Source of the DNA: DATFYM01 sp035315065
GTDB taxonomy: Bacteria > Acidobacteriota > Terriglobia > UBA7540
NCBI GenBank assembly: GCA_035315065.1
Contig: DATFYM010000029.1
Span: 1-43,152 of the forward strand
Length of the DNA stretch: 43,152 bases
Direction of reading: 5' to 3'
The stretch's first letter is position 1; the number at the start of each line of letters is the position of its first letter. This document shows, one piece after another, positions 1 to 7,557 of the stretch. A program made the translations under genes and the position numbers. The notes beneath the pieces were generated by a model. The model made no database searches. It saw only the letters and a program-made list of their open reading frames with translations, and was not told the DNA's origin.

Positions 1-125
1 CATCGCTTTTGAGAATCTTAAGGAAGGCCACAGCGGCAACCCTAAACACTCACCTGGTAGGAACAAAACCTGAGGGATAAACGCCGACCGAAGATTCTAG
101 GTGCGTCCGCGGGTACTCCCCAAAA
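1..125 (+). ncRNA. Possible structured RNA, 5' end cut by window edge
   Basis: This stretch has no plausible reading frame, but it contains nested complementary segments in the right order for one folded RNA. AGAATCTT at 12-19 can pair with AAGATTCT at 91-98, CGGC at 34-37 with GCCG at 83-86, and CCCT at 40-43 with AGGG at 73-76. A GC-rich tail (about 102-123) could pair with sequence outside the window. A long imperfect rod with an internal bubble would suit a 6S-like RNA, but I do not recognise a diagnostic motif and the strand is not certain. The assignment is tentative. Confidence 0.22.
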
Positions 126-154
126 ACTGTTAAGCACCCCAAAAGCTCCAGTCC

Positions 155-300
155 GCAGATTATGCAGATTCAACAGATTCAAGAGAGTCGAGTCGAGAGT
201 CGAAGGTTAAGAGTGGAAAGAAGCCAAGAATCGCTATCCTTACTCTCAACTTCCGACTCTTGACTTTTGTTCATCATCATTATTCATAATTCATCATTTT
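155..300. repeat. Compound tandem/inverted repeat tract after mrfB
   Basis: Three word types sit side by side. GCAGATT-type words lie at 155-183. A GTCGAGAGTCGAAG-type arm (about 187-212) is answered by its complement (about 243-264). A TTCATCATCATT-type tract (269-300) runs into the end of mrfB, where it encodes the last residues (MMNYE) and the stop codon. Nothing else is recognisable between 125 and 280. Confidence 0.75.
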
Positions 301-1572
301 CCTGCAAAGCCTTTCCCTGCGGTGCGTGAATCTCGCGGCGTGAGAGCTGGGCGAACGCATCGCCTCCAGGCGGCCGAGCGCTAACTCGACAAACTCAAGG
401 GCGGCGCGAGCGTCCCGGCGTCGATGCTCGTGGTAGATCGCCAGTTGCTCCAGCGCGTCGATGCCGAAGCCGGACTCGCTTCGCGCCAGCTCCTTCCAGA
501 TCTGCGCCGCCCGCTCGTACTGCCGTTCGCGTTTGTGCTGGTAAGCCAGGTGCTGAAGAGCGCGGGGCGCCACCTGATCCGGCAAGCCCAGCTCAAGGGC
601 GCGCTGGCAGGTGAGCACAGCCGGTTCGCGCGCGCCGGCACGATCGAAGATTCGGCTGAGGCTGAAGAGGTCGAGGCTCGATTCCACCACACCGTCGCCG
701 CAGCCGCTTTCCTCCACGGCGCCGATGATTCGCGCCAGTTCCACCGTCAGCGCCGCCAGCGTCACCACGTCCATCGCGTTGTGATAGAACACGGGCTGCA
801 AGCCGCGCGCGTTGCCGGTGCGCAGGTAGTCGAAGTAGATGCCGGGAATCTCGGCGCCGGAAATATCGCCGACGCGGGTCACGTCGAGGATTTCCTTTTC
901 CAGATGCGCCAGGGCGCAGCTTTCGAGACGCAGCTTCCATAGGCGGCGTGCCGGGTGCAGCAAATCCAGGTGCTGCATGTTGGCGAAAGGAGACTTCAGC
1001 CGCGCCAGCGTGTAGCGCGTCTCCAGCAGCGGCACGTCGAACGTCTTGCCGTTGAACGTCGCCACGCAAGGGTAAGGTTCCAAGGCCTCGGCTAGCGCGG
1101 CGAGGGTAGCCTTCTCTTCCGGGTAGTCGCGCAGAAAGAACTGCCGCACCACAAACTGCGAGCCCTGGGCGGCGGCGATCCCGATGAGAAAAGCGCAGGT
1201 GCCGGTACCGCCCGCGAGCCCCGTGGTTTCCGTGTCGAGATACACGATTTCCGATGCCTTGGGCAGGCTGGCGTCTTCGGTGAACAGCCGCAACGGAGCG
1301 AGGTCCGCGGTGGCCACGTCGCCGATGCGCAGCTTCCCGTAGGGTCTGCCGAAAGGTAAGGTCTGGCGGACGCCGAAGAACTCTCCCCACCGATTGGCCG
1401 CGACTTCGCCCTCGACGTAGTGCTCGATCCCCTTCGGCACTCGCTGCGCCGGGAGCGTCTTCGGCATCTGCTCCAGCCGGCGCAGGTACTCGAGCTGGCG
1501 CTCCAACTCGAGATCGCGGGTGCTCTTCTGCGCCGCCTTGCGAAGCTGGCGAAGTTTTTCTTCCAAATTCAT
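280..1572 (-). CDS. mrfB: MrfB/YprB-type DEDD exonuclease with C-terminal TPR-like region
   Basis: The 430-residue protein has an RNase H-like 3'-5' exonuclease fold of the RNase_H_2/YprB family. The acidic motifs are visible: YLDTETTGL (about residue 110), ATFNGKTFDVPLLE (about 170) and HNAMDVVTL (about 265). The last 130 residues are helical and TPR-like. It lies directly downstream of the mrfA-like helicase on the same strand. In Bacillus subtilis the equivalent yprA-yprB pair (MrfA/MrfB) repairs mitomycin C lesions independently of UvrABC, so the gene order supports the same role. The start ATG directly abuts a repeat tract and has no clear Shine-Dalgarno sequence. The last five residues and the stop codon are repeat-derived. 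The family assignment is firm; the repair role is inferred by homology. Confidence 0.85.
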   Translation of the reverse strand: MNLEEKLRQLRKAAQKSTRDLELERQLEYLRRLEQMPKTLPAQRVPKGIEHYVEGEVAANRWGEFFGVRQTLPFGRPYGKLRIGDVATADLAPLRLFTEDASLPKASEIVYLDTETTGLAGGTGTCAFLIGIAAAQGSQFVVRQFFLRDYPEEKATLAALAEALEPYPCVATFNGKTFDVPLLETRYTLARLKSPFANMQHLDLLHPARRLWKLRLESCALAHLEKEILDVTRVGDISGAEIPGIYFDYLRTGNARGLQPVFYHNAMDVVTLAALTVELARIIGAVEESGCGDGVVESSLDLFSLSRIFDRAGAREPAVLTCQRALELGLPDQVAPRALQHLAYQHKRERQYERAAQIWKELARSESGFGIDALEQLAIYHEHRRRDARAALEFVELALGRLEAMRSPSSHAARFTHRRERLCRKMMNYE

Positions 1573-1740
1573 TGGTTCTCAGTTCTCAGCTTTCAGTTTT
1601 CAGTCAGAGCAAATCGGTTCGTCGGTCAGCACACAAATTGGTTTGTCAGGCCCCACGCCGACCATCGAAATTAGGCGTTGCTGAAAACTGAGAACTGAAG
1701 ACTGAAAACTGAAGACTGACCACTACTGGCCACTGATAAC
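1573..1740. repeat. Inverted repeat of CAGTTTTCAGT-type words between mrfA and mrfB
   Basis: The left arm (1573-1610) repeats words like TCTCAGTTCTCAG, and the right arm (1681-1735) repeats their complement (CTGAAAACTGAGAACTGAAG type). About 70 bp of unique sequence lies between. The right arm includes the TAG stop of mrfA. The tract fills the whole gap between the two genes and leaves no ordinary ribosome binding site for mrfB. Confidence 0.8.
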
Positions 1741-4359
1741 TCTAAGAATTGTCAGTGCCACTTCCTTGCCCTTCTCGCCGACTTCCCCCACCGGCCCTAC
1801 GCACGAGGGGCACCCGGCCTCGCACGGGCAATTCGCGATCAGCTTCCGCGTGTTGTCGAGCAACGTCTGGCTGAGCCGAAACAGCGGCTCGCTGAAACCG
1901 ATCCCGCCCGGGTATTTATCGTACAGGTAGATATTGGGCTCGAAGAACGCGGTCGGGATCCGGGATTCGGGTTTCGGGGTTCGCGATTCGCGCAAATCGA
2001 ACTTCGATACCCGAAACTCAGCGGCACTGCCCTCTTCATTCTGACTCCTGTCTCCTGACTCCTTTCTCCTTTCTTCCTCATTCTGACTTCTGACTTCTGA
2101 CTTCTGACTTCTCTTTTCCGCCTTCTGCCTACTGCCTTCTGCTTTCTGCTCCCCGTTCTCCCCCACCGCCACCCCCAGGTCCCGCGCATCGCACATCAGG
2201 AGGAGTGTGCCGATCGCTTGCATGGCGTTGGCCAATCCGTGGACCCCGTCCTGACGCTCGGTCGAGTCGTAAGGAAGCGTCTCCATCATCTCGTGCGCCA
2301 GTGTGAGCCAATAAGCAGTGGTGTGCATTTCCTGCTCGGGAAGGGTCAACTGTCCCGCCCCGACGTTTTCCATGGTACCAAACTTGATCTTCTTGAACCC
2401 CACCACCTGCGTGTTCACCTGCACCTCGCCGTGGTTCTTGCGGGGGAGTGGGGAGTAGGGAGTCGGGAGTCGGGAGTGGTCTTCTTCATTCTGACTCCTG
2501 ACTCCCGACTCCTGACTTCTCTTTCCCGACTCCCTACTCCCTACTCCCGATTCCCTATTCCCTTCCACTGCCGCCGTATCAAACGTCTCGAGAATCTTGA
2601 TCTTCGTATACGAAATCGCGTCGGTAAAGTAATCGGACTCGACGCGATGGACATAGGCCTTGCGGTCGTCGTAGTCGAGACGCTCCACGTGGTACTGCTG
2701 GCCATCCTGCAAATAGATGGCTTTCTCGTGGACGGTGGTCAAGGCGCTGGGGAAATCCACTTCGCCGATCACCCGCGGCCCGCTCGTGTTATCCACAATC
2801 ACGAAGTTGTCGGAGGAAATCGACCGCAGGCTGATGGCGTCGGCCGGGTAGCTCTCCGATACCCAGTGCCAGCCGTCGGACGTGTGATGCAGGAAGCCGA
2901 CTTCTTGAAGATGCTGGCAGAGGAGCTTCAAGTCGAGCGGGCCGAAACGTTCATCGTCGCGTAAGGGCAACTCGAACGCCGCGCACTTGAGGTGGTTGAG
3001 CAGGATCTGAAGATTGTCAGGATTAATCAGCCCGTGCTCGGGCGAGCGCCCGAAAAAGTAATCCGGGTTCTGCACCATAAACTGGTCCAGCGGTGCGCTC
3101 GACGCCACCAACACGGCGGCGGAGGTACCGCGGCGTCGGCCGGCGCGACCGGCGCGCTGCCACGTGGACGCGATGGTTCCGGGATACGCCGCCAGCACCG
3201 CCACGTCGAGGCTGCCGATATCGATCCCGAGTTCCAGTGCATTGGTGGCCACCACGCCCAGCAGCCGGCCTTCGCGCAGGTCGCGCTCGATGCCACGGCG
3301 CTCGAGCGGCAGGTAACCGCCGCGATAGCCACGGATGGCGTCCGGGCCAATCGGCCGGCGGGCGAAGTCCTCCTTCAGATACGTCACCAGGATTTCCGTC
3401 GCCAGCCGGCTGTTGGCAAAGATGATGGTCTCGAGACCGCGATCCAGGAACGTCCGGCTGATGCGCCGCGTCTCGTTGAGGTAAGAGCGGCGGATACCAA
3501 GCTGCGGGTTCACCACCGGAGGGTTGTAGAAGACGAAGTACTTTTCTCCCGCTGGCGCGCCATTCTCGTCCACCAGCGTCACTTCCTCTTCGATCAGCTT
3601 CGCCGCCAGCTCAGCGGGATTGGCAATCGTCGCCGATGTGCAGATGAATTGCGGGCGGCTACCGTAGAACCGCGCGATGCGTTTCAAGCGGCGCAGCACA
3701 TTGGCCAGATGGCTGCCGAAGACGCCGCGGTAGGTGTGCAGTTCGTCGATCACCACGTAACGCAGGTCCTCGAACATCCGCTCCCACTTGGTGTGGTGGG
3801 GCAGAATGCCGGTGTGCAGCATGTCCGGATTGGTGATCACCAGATTCCCGCGCGACCGGATGGCGCGGCGCGCGTCCTGCGGCGTATCGCCGTCGTAGGT
3901 GAAGGTGCGGATCTCGTCGCCCAGCTTCTCCGTCCAGCGGTTAAGTTCCACCAACTGGTCCTGTGAAAGGGCCTTGGTGGGAAAAAGGTAAAGCGCGCGG
4001 GCGTTCGGGTCCTCCACCAGAGCGTTCAGAATCGGCAGATTGTAGCAGAGCGTCTTGCCGGAGGCCGTCGGCGTTACCACCACCGCGTTCTTGCCTTCGC
4101 GGGCCAGCCGGAAGGTCGTCGCCTGATGTGAATAGAGGCTCTTCAGCTCGCGTGACCTGAGGACGTCCATCAGTCGCGGCGCAAGGTCTTCCGGGAACGG
4201 CACCAGGCTGGCTGCACGCGCGGGAAAGTGCTTCACCGCAGTTACGCCGCCACGCGCCGGCGACGCCTTGAATTTCTCGCGCAGCTCCTCGAGCGCGCTT
4301 TGCACGGTCGCGAGCGCCTCTGTCCCTCCACGGATCAGCGAGTCTGTTTTCGAAGCCAC
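1723..4359 (-). CDS. mrfA: MrfA/YprA-type superfamily 2 DNA helicase with Zn-binding C-terminus
   Basis: A DEAD/DEAH-type 3'-5' DNA helicase. Visible motifs in order are the Walker A region (VVTPTASGKTLCYN), Walker B (IDELHTYRG), motif III (TSATIANP), motifs V-VI (ATNALELGIDIGSLD, then QRAGRAGRR) and a four-cysteine cluster near the C-terminus (CPCEAGCPSC), which matches the metal-binding site of MrfA. The frame stays open to a GTG at 4461, but that codon lies upstream of the predicted promoter at 4452-4481. GTG at 4359 has GGAGG four bases upstream (4364-4368), so I chose 4359 (878 residues). B. subtilis MrfA is about 750 residues; much of the excess is two repeat-derived in-frame insertions (1951-2160 and 2442-2563). 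It is paired with mrfB downstream. The helicase assignment is firm. Confidence 0.9.
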   Translation of the reverse strand: MASKTDSLIRGGTEALATVQSALEELREKFKASPARGGVTAVKHFPARAASLVPFPEDLAPRLMDVLRSRELKSLYSHQATTFRLAREGKNAVVVTPTASGKTLCYNLPILNALVEDPNARALYLFPTKALSQDQLVELNRWTEKLGDEIRTFTYDGDTPQDARRAIRSRGNLVITNPDMLHTGILPHHTKWERMFEDLRYVVIDELHTYRGVFGSHLANVLRRLKRIARFYGSRPQFICTSATIANPAELAAKLIEEEVTLVDENGAPAGEKYFVFYNPPVVNPQLGIRRSYLNETRRISRTFLDRGLETIIFANSRLATEILVTYLKEDFARRPIGPDAIRGYRGGYLPLERRGIERDLREGRLLGVVATNALELGIDIGSLDVAVLAAYPGTIASTWQRAGRAGRRRGTSAAVLVASSAPLDQFMVQNPDYFFGRSPEHGLINPDNLQILLNHLKCAAFELPLRDDERFGPLDLKLLCQHLQEVGFLHHTSDGWHWVSESYPADAISLRSISSDNFVIVDNTSGPRVIGEVDFPSALTTVHEKAIYLQDGQQYHVERLDYDDRKAYVHRVESDYFTDAISYTKIKILETFDTAAVEGNRESGVGSRESGKRSQESGVRSQNEEDHSRLPTPYSPLPRKNHGEVQVNTQVVGFKKIKFGTMENVGAGQLTLPEQEMHTTAYWLTLAHEMMETLPYDSTERQDGVHGLANAMQAIGTLLLMCDARDLGVAVGENGEQKAEGSRQKAEKRSQKSEVRSQNEEERRKESGDRSQNEEGSAAEFRVSKFDLRESRTPKPESRIPTAFFEPNIYLYDKYPGGIGFSEPLFRLSQTLLDNTRKLIANCPCEAGCPSCVGPVGEVGEKGKEVALTILRVISGQ
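1951..2160. repeat. Repeat tract inserted in frame in mrfA (C-terminal insertion)
   Basis: About 210 bp of mixed short words (TTCGGGTTTCGGGG, GACTCCTGTCTCCTGACT, TTCTGACTTCTGACT, GCCTTCTGCCTACTGCC) lie inside the helicase gene. They encode a low-complexity, charged segment (KAEGSRQKAEKRSQKSEV, RSQNEEERRKESG) between the conserved blocks LGVAV and NIYLYDKYPGGIG. The words are the same kind as those at gene borders in this window, and the reading frame is kept through about 70 codons. Confidence 0.85.
2442..2563. repeat. Inverted repeat inserted in frame in mrfA (central insertion)
   Basis: GGGAGTAGGGAGTCGGGAG-type words at 2442-2477 face their complements at about 2490-2563. On the minus strand they encode a segment rich in ESG, RSQ and SRLPTP words between the conserved blocks ILETFDTAAVEG and HGEVQVNTQVVGFKKI. 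The tract has no stop codon in frame and its length keeps the frame. Confidence 0.85.
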
Positions 4360-4451
4360 AGTGCCTCCGTTCACCCCTGGGCGCGCGCGCGTCTCGCCCG
4401 CTCTGGCCTTGCCGATTGCGGGTGCTCCCGGATTTCGCCTTTTCTTCGCTG

Positions 4452-4481
4452 ATCCTAGCACAGATGGCGGCTGATCCCCAA
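4452..4481 (-). promoter_or_regulatory. Predicted promoter of mrfAB
   Basis: On the minus strand, TTGGGG (4481-4476), an 18-bp spacer and TAGGAT (4457-4452) preceded by TGTGC. The same TGTGC-TAGGAT layout occurs upstream of the VWA genes (42984-43012), and a variant lies before the ydcH-like gene. Transcription would begin near 4445, which excludes the 4461 start codon and favours GTG at 4359. Confidence 0.45.
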
Positions 4482-4498
4482 GATGAAAATGGGTTCGG

Positions 4499-4706
4499 GT
4501 AGGCGGTAGGCGGTAGACAGTAGACGGGGAAAAAAGGGAACAGGGAACAGGGAACAGGGAACAGGTTACAGGTAATAGGGAGAAGGGAACAGTCTTCCTG
4601 TTCCCTGTAACCTGTTCCCTATTCCCTACTTTTCCCCGTATGCCGTCTACTGTCTACCGTCTACTCGTCCCCCAATCCAAAATCCAAAACCCGAAATCCA
4701 AAATTG
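4499..4706. repeat. Nested palindromic repeats: GTAGACG, GGAACAG and AATCCAAA words
   Basis: The outer arms are GGCGGTAGACAGTAGAC-type words (4499-4528) and their complement (4637-4666). Nested inside are four copies of GGGAACA words (4536-4570) facing TTCCCTGTAACCTGTTCCC words (4598-4628). A third, adjoining tract of AATCCAAA words ends at 4706. The element separates divergent mrfA and the gene at 4742. It could form a long hairpin and leaves only about 35 bp for regulation of the downstream gene. Confidence 0.85.
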
Positions 4707-4741
4707 GTATATGCTGTCGGACAGCGCCTTGGAGGTGATCC

Positions 4742-5989
4742 GTGTCGACGGCTGTTCTTGAACCAACATCGGCCGCTGTTGCAATACCCCGTAGTCCGCA
4801 GGCCAGCGCACCGCCGGTGGTAGTACGTAATGTCGCGGTGGATGCGTACCGCGGCTTGGTGATGCTGCTGATGATGGCGGAAGTGCTGCGCCTCTCGCGC
4901 GTGGCGGAAGCCTTCCCCACCAGCATCTTCTGGAAGGTCCTTGCCTATAACCAGACTCACGTGGAGTGGGCGGGCTGCTCGTTGCACGACCTCATCCAGC
5001 CCTCGTTCTCCTTTCTCGTCGGCGTGGCGTTGCCCTATTCCATCGCCAGCCGGCTAGCCAAAGGCGCGACGTTCGGCAAGCTGTCGGCCCACACCTTGTG
5101 GCGGTCGCTGCTGCTGACCGGGCTCGGAATCTTTCTGCGTTCCATGGACCGTCCCCAAACGTATTTCACTTTTGAGGACACGCTGTCGCAAATCGGCCTG
5201 GGTTACACCTTCCTGTTTCTGCTCGGCTTCTGCAAGCCGCGCTGGCAATGGACGGCACTCGCCGCCATCCTGACCGGCTATTGGCTGGCATGGGCGCTCT
5301 ACCCCGCGGCTGGGCCCGGATTCAACTGGCAGTCAGTGGGAGTCTCCCAAGCGTGGAACGCGCAACACAACTACACCGGTTTCGCCGCGCACTGGAACAA
5401 GAATGCCAACCTGGGAAGCACTTTCGATCAGTGGTTCCTGAACCTGTTTCCGCGCGAGAGCCCCTTCGTCTATAACGACGGCGGCTACTTGACGCTTAGT
5501 TTCATTCCCACGCTGGGCACCATGATCCTGGGACTCGTCGCCGGCCGCTGGCTGCGCGCCGCGTCTCCGCGCCTGCCGATCAAGCGGCTACTGATCGCCG
5601 GCGTAATCGGCGTCGCTGCCGGCCTGCTGCTGCATTACACCCACATCTGCCCGGTGGTGAAGCGCATCTGGACGCCCAGTTGGACGCTCGCCAGCGGCGG
5701 AGCGTGCTTCCTGCTGCTGGCCGGCTTCAGTTGGCTGATCGATGAAAAGGGCTTTCGCAAGTGGGCCTTCCCTCTGGTGGTGATCGGCATGAATTCCATC
5801 GCCGCCTACTTGATCGCGCACCTGTTTGAGAACTTCATTGTCAGCTCGTTTCGCATCAACCTCGGCCCGCACTTCTTTGCGTTCCTCGGAACGGGACTCG
5901 AACCGCTCCTCGAAGGAGCGGCAGTGCTTCTCACTTACTGGTTGTTCCTTTTCTGGATGTACCGGCGGAAGCTTTTCTTGAAGATCTGA
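4742..5989 (+). CDS. DUF5009/DUF1624-type multi-pass membrane acyltransferase-like protein
   Basis: A 415-residue integral membrane protein with about ten hydrophobic segments. It opens with the family signature DAYRGLVMLLMMAEVLRL (about residues 32-49) found in the heparan-alpha-glucosaminide N-acetyltransferase-like (NagX/DUF5009) family. Members are thought to transfer acyl groups onto sugars or cell-wall material across the membrane, but the substrate cannot be read here. The GTG start is set by GGAGGTGATC at 4731-4740, almost the full complement of the 16S rRNA 3' end, six bases upstream. It is flanked by repeat elements on both sides and appears to be transcribed alone. Confidence 0.8.
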   Translation: MSTAVLEPTSAAVAIPRSPQASAPPVVVRNVAVDAYRGLVMLLMMAEVLRLSRVAEAFPTSIFWKVLAYNQTHVEWAGCSLHDLIQPSFSFLVGVALPYSIASRLAKGATFGKLSAHTLWRSLLLTGLGIFLRSMDRPQTYFTFEDTLSQIGLGYTFLFLLGFCKPRWQWTALAAILTGYWLAWALYPAAGPGFNWQSVGVSQAWNAQHNYTGFAAHWNKNANLGSTFDQWFLNLFPRESPFVYNDGGYLTLSFIPTLGTMILGLVAGRWLRAASPRLPIKRLLIAGVIGVAAGLLLHYTHICPVVKRIWTPSWTLASGGACFLLLAGFSWLIDEKGFRKWAFPLVVIGMNSIAAYLIAHLFENFIVSSFRINLGPHFFAFLGTGLEPLLEGAAVLLTYWLFLFWMYRRKLFLKI

Positions 5990-6157
<168 letters not shown>

Positions 6158-6173
6158 AATCGGCAATTTTCCA

Positions 6174-7175
6174 CTATCCCGGATACCACACCTTTCGTGG
6201 ATCGTCGGGGCTTCGCCTGTACGTCCAGGCCGCTTCGATCAGGCGCTTGTAGTCGTAGTGGGGCCTCCACCCCAGCAGCAACTTCGCCTTGGCGTTGTCC
6301 AGCCAAGTCGACCAATAGGAAGTCCTGATCTCCACCGCGGCCGTCCCTCGTGTCTGGCGGAGGTAATCGGTCACCTGCCGGTAATCCACCGGTTCGTCCA
6401 TGGTGATATTGAAGGTCCGTTGATGCGCCCCGGGATGGTCGAGAGCCAGCAGAATGGCGTCTACCAGGTCGTCCACGTGCACGAAGCCGCGTTTCACCGG
6501 CTTTCCGTTGCGATCGAGCATCAGCGGCACGGCGCCGTTCTTTACATATTCATCGGCGCGCTCCGGCCCCACGAGATCGCGCCAGCGGGGTCCCCCGAAC
6601 ACGCCCTCTCCGAACGAAAGTGAGTATTTGAAATCGTCTTTTTCCATGATCCAGGGCGCGCGCAGACAGCAACCCGCGAGATCGTACTGGATGTAATACT
6701 GCTCCAGCATCACCTCCTCGAGGACTTTGGAAAGCGCGTAGCAACCGGGATAGGCGCTGTGCTTCTGCTGCTCGGTAACTGGCACGGGGTGCGGATAGAA
6801 GAAGTGGCCCACGGCACAATCGCCGCCAATCAGGATGATCTGCTTGAAAGAAGGGCTGGTGCGACACTCCTCCAGCAGCCAGAACAGCCCTTTCACGGCG
6901 ACGTCGATCACATCCTCCGGGGTCTCCTTGCAAGTGGCGCAATGGACGACGTGCGTGGCTCCGTCCATCGCCGCGCGCACCGCTGACCGATCGGAGATGT
7001 TTCCCTGGACGATCTCCAGCCGATCCTTCGGTTCCAGAAGCCGATGGTGGCATAAGGCGCGGAGCGTGAGGTCACGATGATCGGCGGACCCCAGAACCCT
7101 ATCGATGAAATTGCGACCCACTTTGCCGGTGGCTCCGGTAACCAGAATGCGCATGGAAGATTCCGAATCTGTCAC
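6174..7175 (-). CDS. NAD-dependent epimerase/dehydratase (extended SDR)
   Basis: A 333-residue extended short-chain dehydrogenase. The nucleotide-binding motif is ILVTGATGKVGRNF (residues 10-23), and the catalytic YxxxK is in CYALSKVLEEV (about residues 146-156). A substrate domain follows with VHVDDLVDAILLAL and FNITMDEPV. Members epimerise, dehydrate or reduce sugar nucleotides or related compounds; the substrate is not identifiable. GTG at 7175 was chosen because AAAGGAG lies eight bases upstream; ATG at residue 8 is possible. It is convergent with the gene at 4742 across a repeat element. Confidence 0.8.
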   Translation of the reverse strand: MTDSESSMRILVTGATGKVGRNFIDRVLGSADHRDLTLRALCHHRLLEPKDRLEIVQGNISDRSAVRAAMDGATHVVHCATCKETPEDVIDVAVKGLFWLLEECRTSPSFKQIILIGGDCAVGHFFYPHPVPVTEQQKHSAYPGCYALSKVLEEVMLEQYYIQYDLAGCCLRAPWIMEKDDFKYSLSFGEGVFGGPRWRDLVGPERADEYVKNGAVPLMLDRNGKPVKRGFVHVDDLVDAILLALDHPGAHQRTFNITMDEPVDYRQVTDYLRQTRGTAAVEIRTSYWSTWLDNAKAKLLLGWRPHYDYKRLIEAAWTYRRSPDDPRKVWYPG

Positions 7176-7212
7176 GTCGAAGGCTCCTTTTCACATGATG
7201 AAGCCGCCGCTG

Positions 7213-7323
7213 CGGCCCCGTGACGAGCTTTGGGAACGCGGCCCGGTAGCGCGCCGCGTCCAGGGTGAGCAGACGATCGGGCTTCAACATTGCGTGTGCT
7301 CCAACGATGAAGTCCACCCTCAT
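7213..7323 (-). pseudogene. Remnant of a VapC-type PIN-domain toxin (C-terminal part only)
   Basis: The frame encodes VDFIVGAHAMLKPDRLL, then TLDAARYRAAFPKL. This matches the C-terminal block of PIN-domain toxins, in which a conserved Asp and an AHA..ADRLLT.D..YR..FP motif close the RNase active site. A TAG stop lies two codons before the Met, and no N-terminal half with the first acidic residues is visible upstream, so the gene is broken. No antitoxin gene was found nearby. The call rests on motif memory rather than a search. Confidence 0.55.
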
Positions 7324-7557
7324 GTTAATCTACCACCTTCAGGGCCACTTTTTGCGGTTGAGGAAGGAGAGGGGCTGTGGGAGGCGTGCGTGGCATGAAA
7401 GTGAGAAGAATCCAGAGACTACACAGAAGGAAGAGCGAAGACGCAGGACACGATCTATCTGGAAAACCGTCGTTCGCCCGCTTCTAGTCTTTGCAATCTG
7501 CGAAATCTGTGGCTTCTTCTTGCTTCTTCTCCTGACGCGTTAGGATGGGACAAGAGA
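7324..7557. other. Intergenic, degenerate repeat words only
   Basis: This gap holds scattered words of types seen elsewhere (ACACAGAAGGAAGAG near 7419; GCAATCTGCGAAATCTG near 7493). A 92-codon open frame crosses it but has no convincing protein features. A TAGGAT hexamer at about 7542 could be a -10 element for the antiporter, but no matching -35 is seen. Confidence 0.4.

Noticed and set aside
4360..4461. Upstream extension of mrfA to GTG 4461
   Set aside because: This start has no ribosome binding site and lies upstream of the predicted transcription start, whereas GTG 4359 has GGAGG.
7265..7543. 92-codon frame upstream of the antiporter
   Set aside because: It has no family likeness and is built on degenerate repeat words. 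It overlaps the PIN remnant on the other strand.
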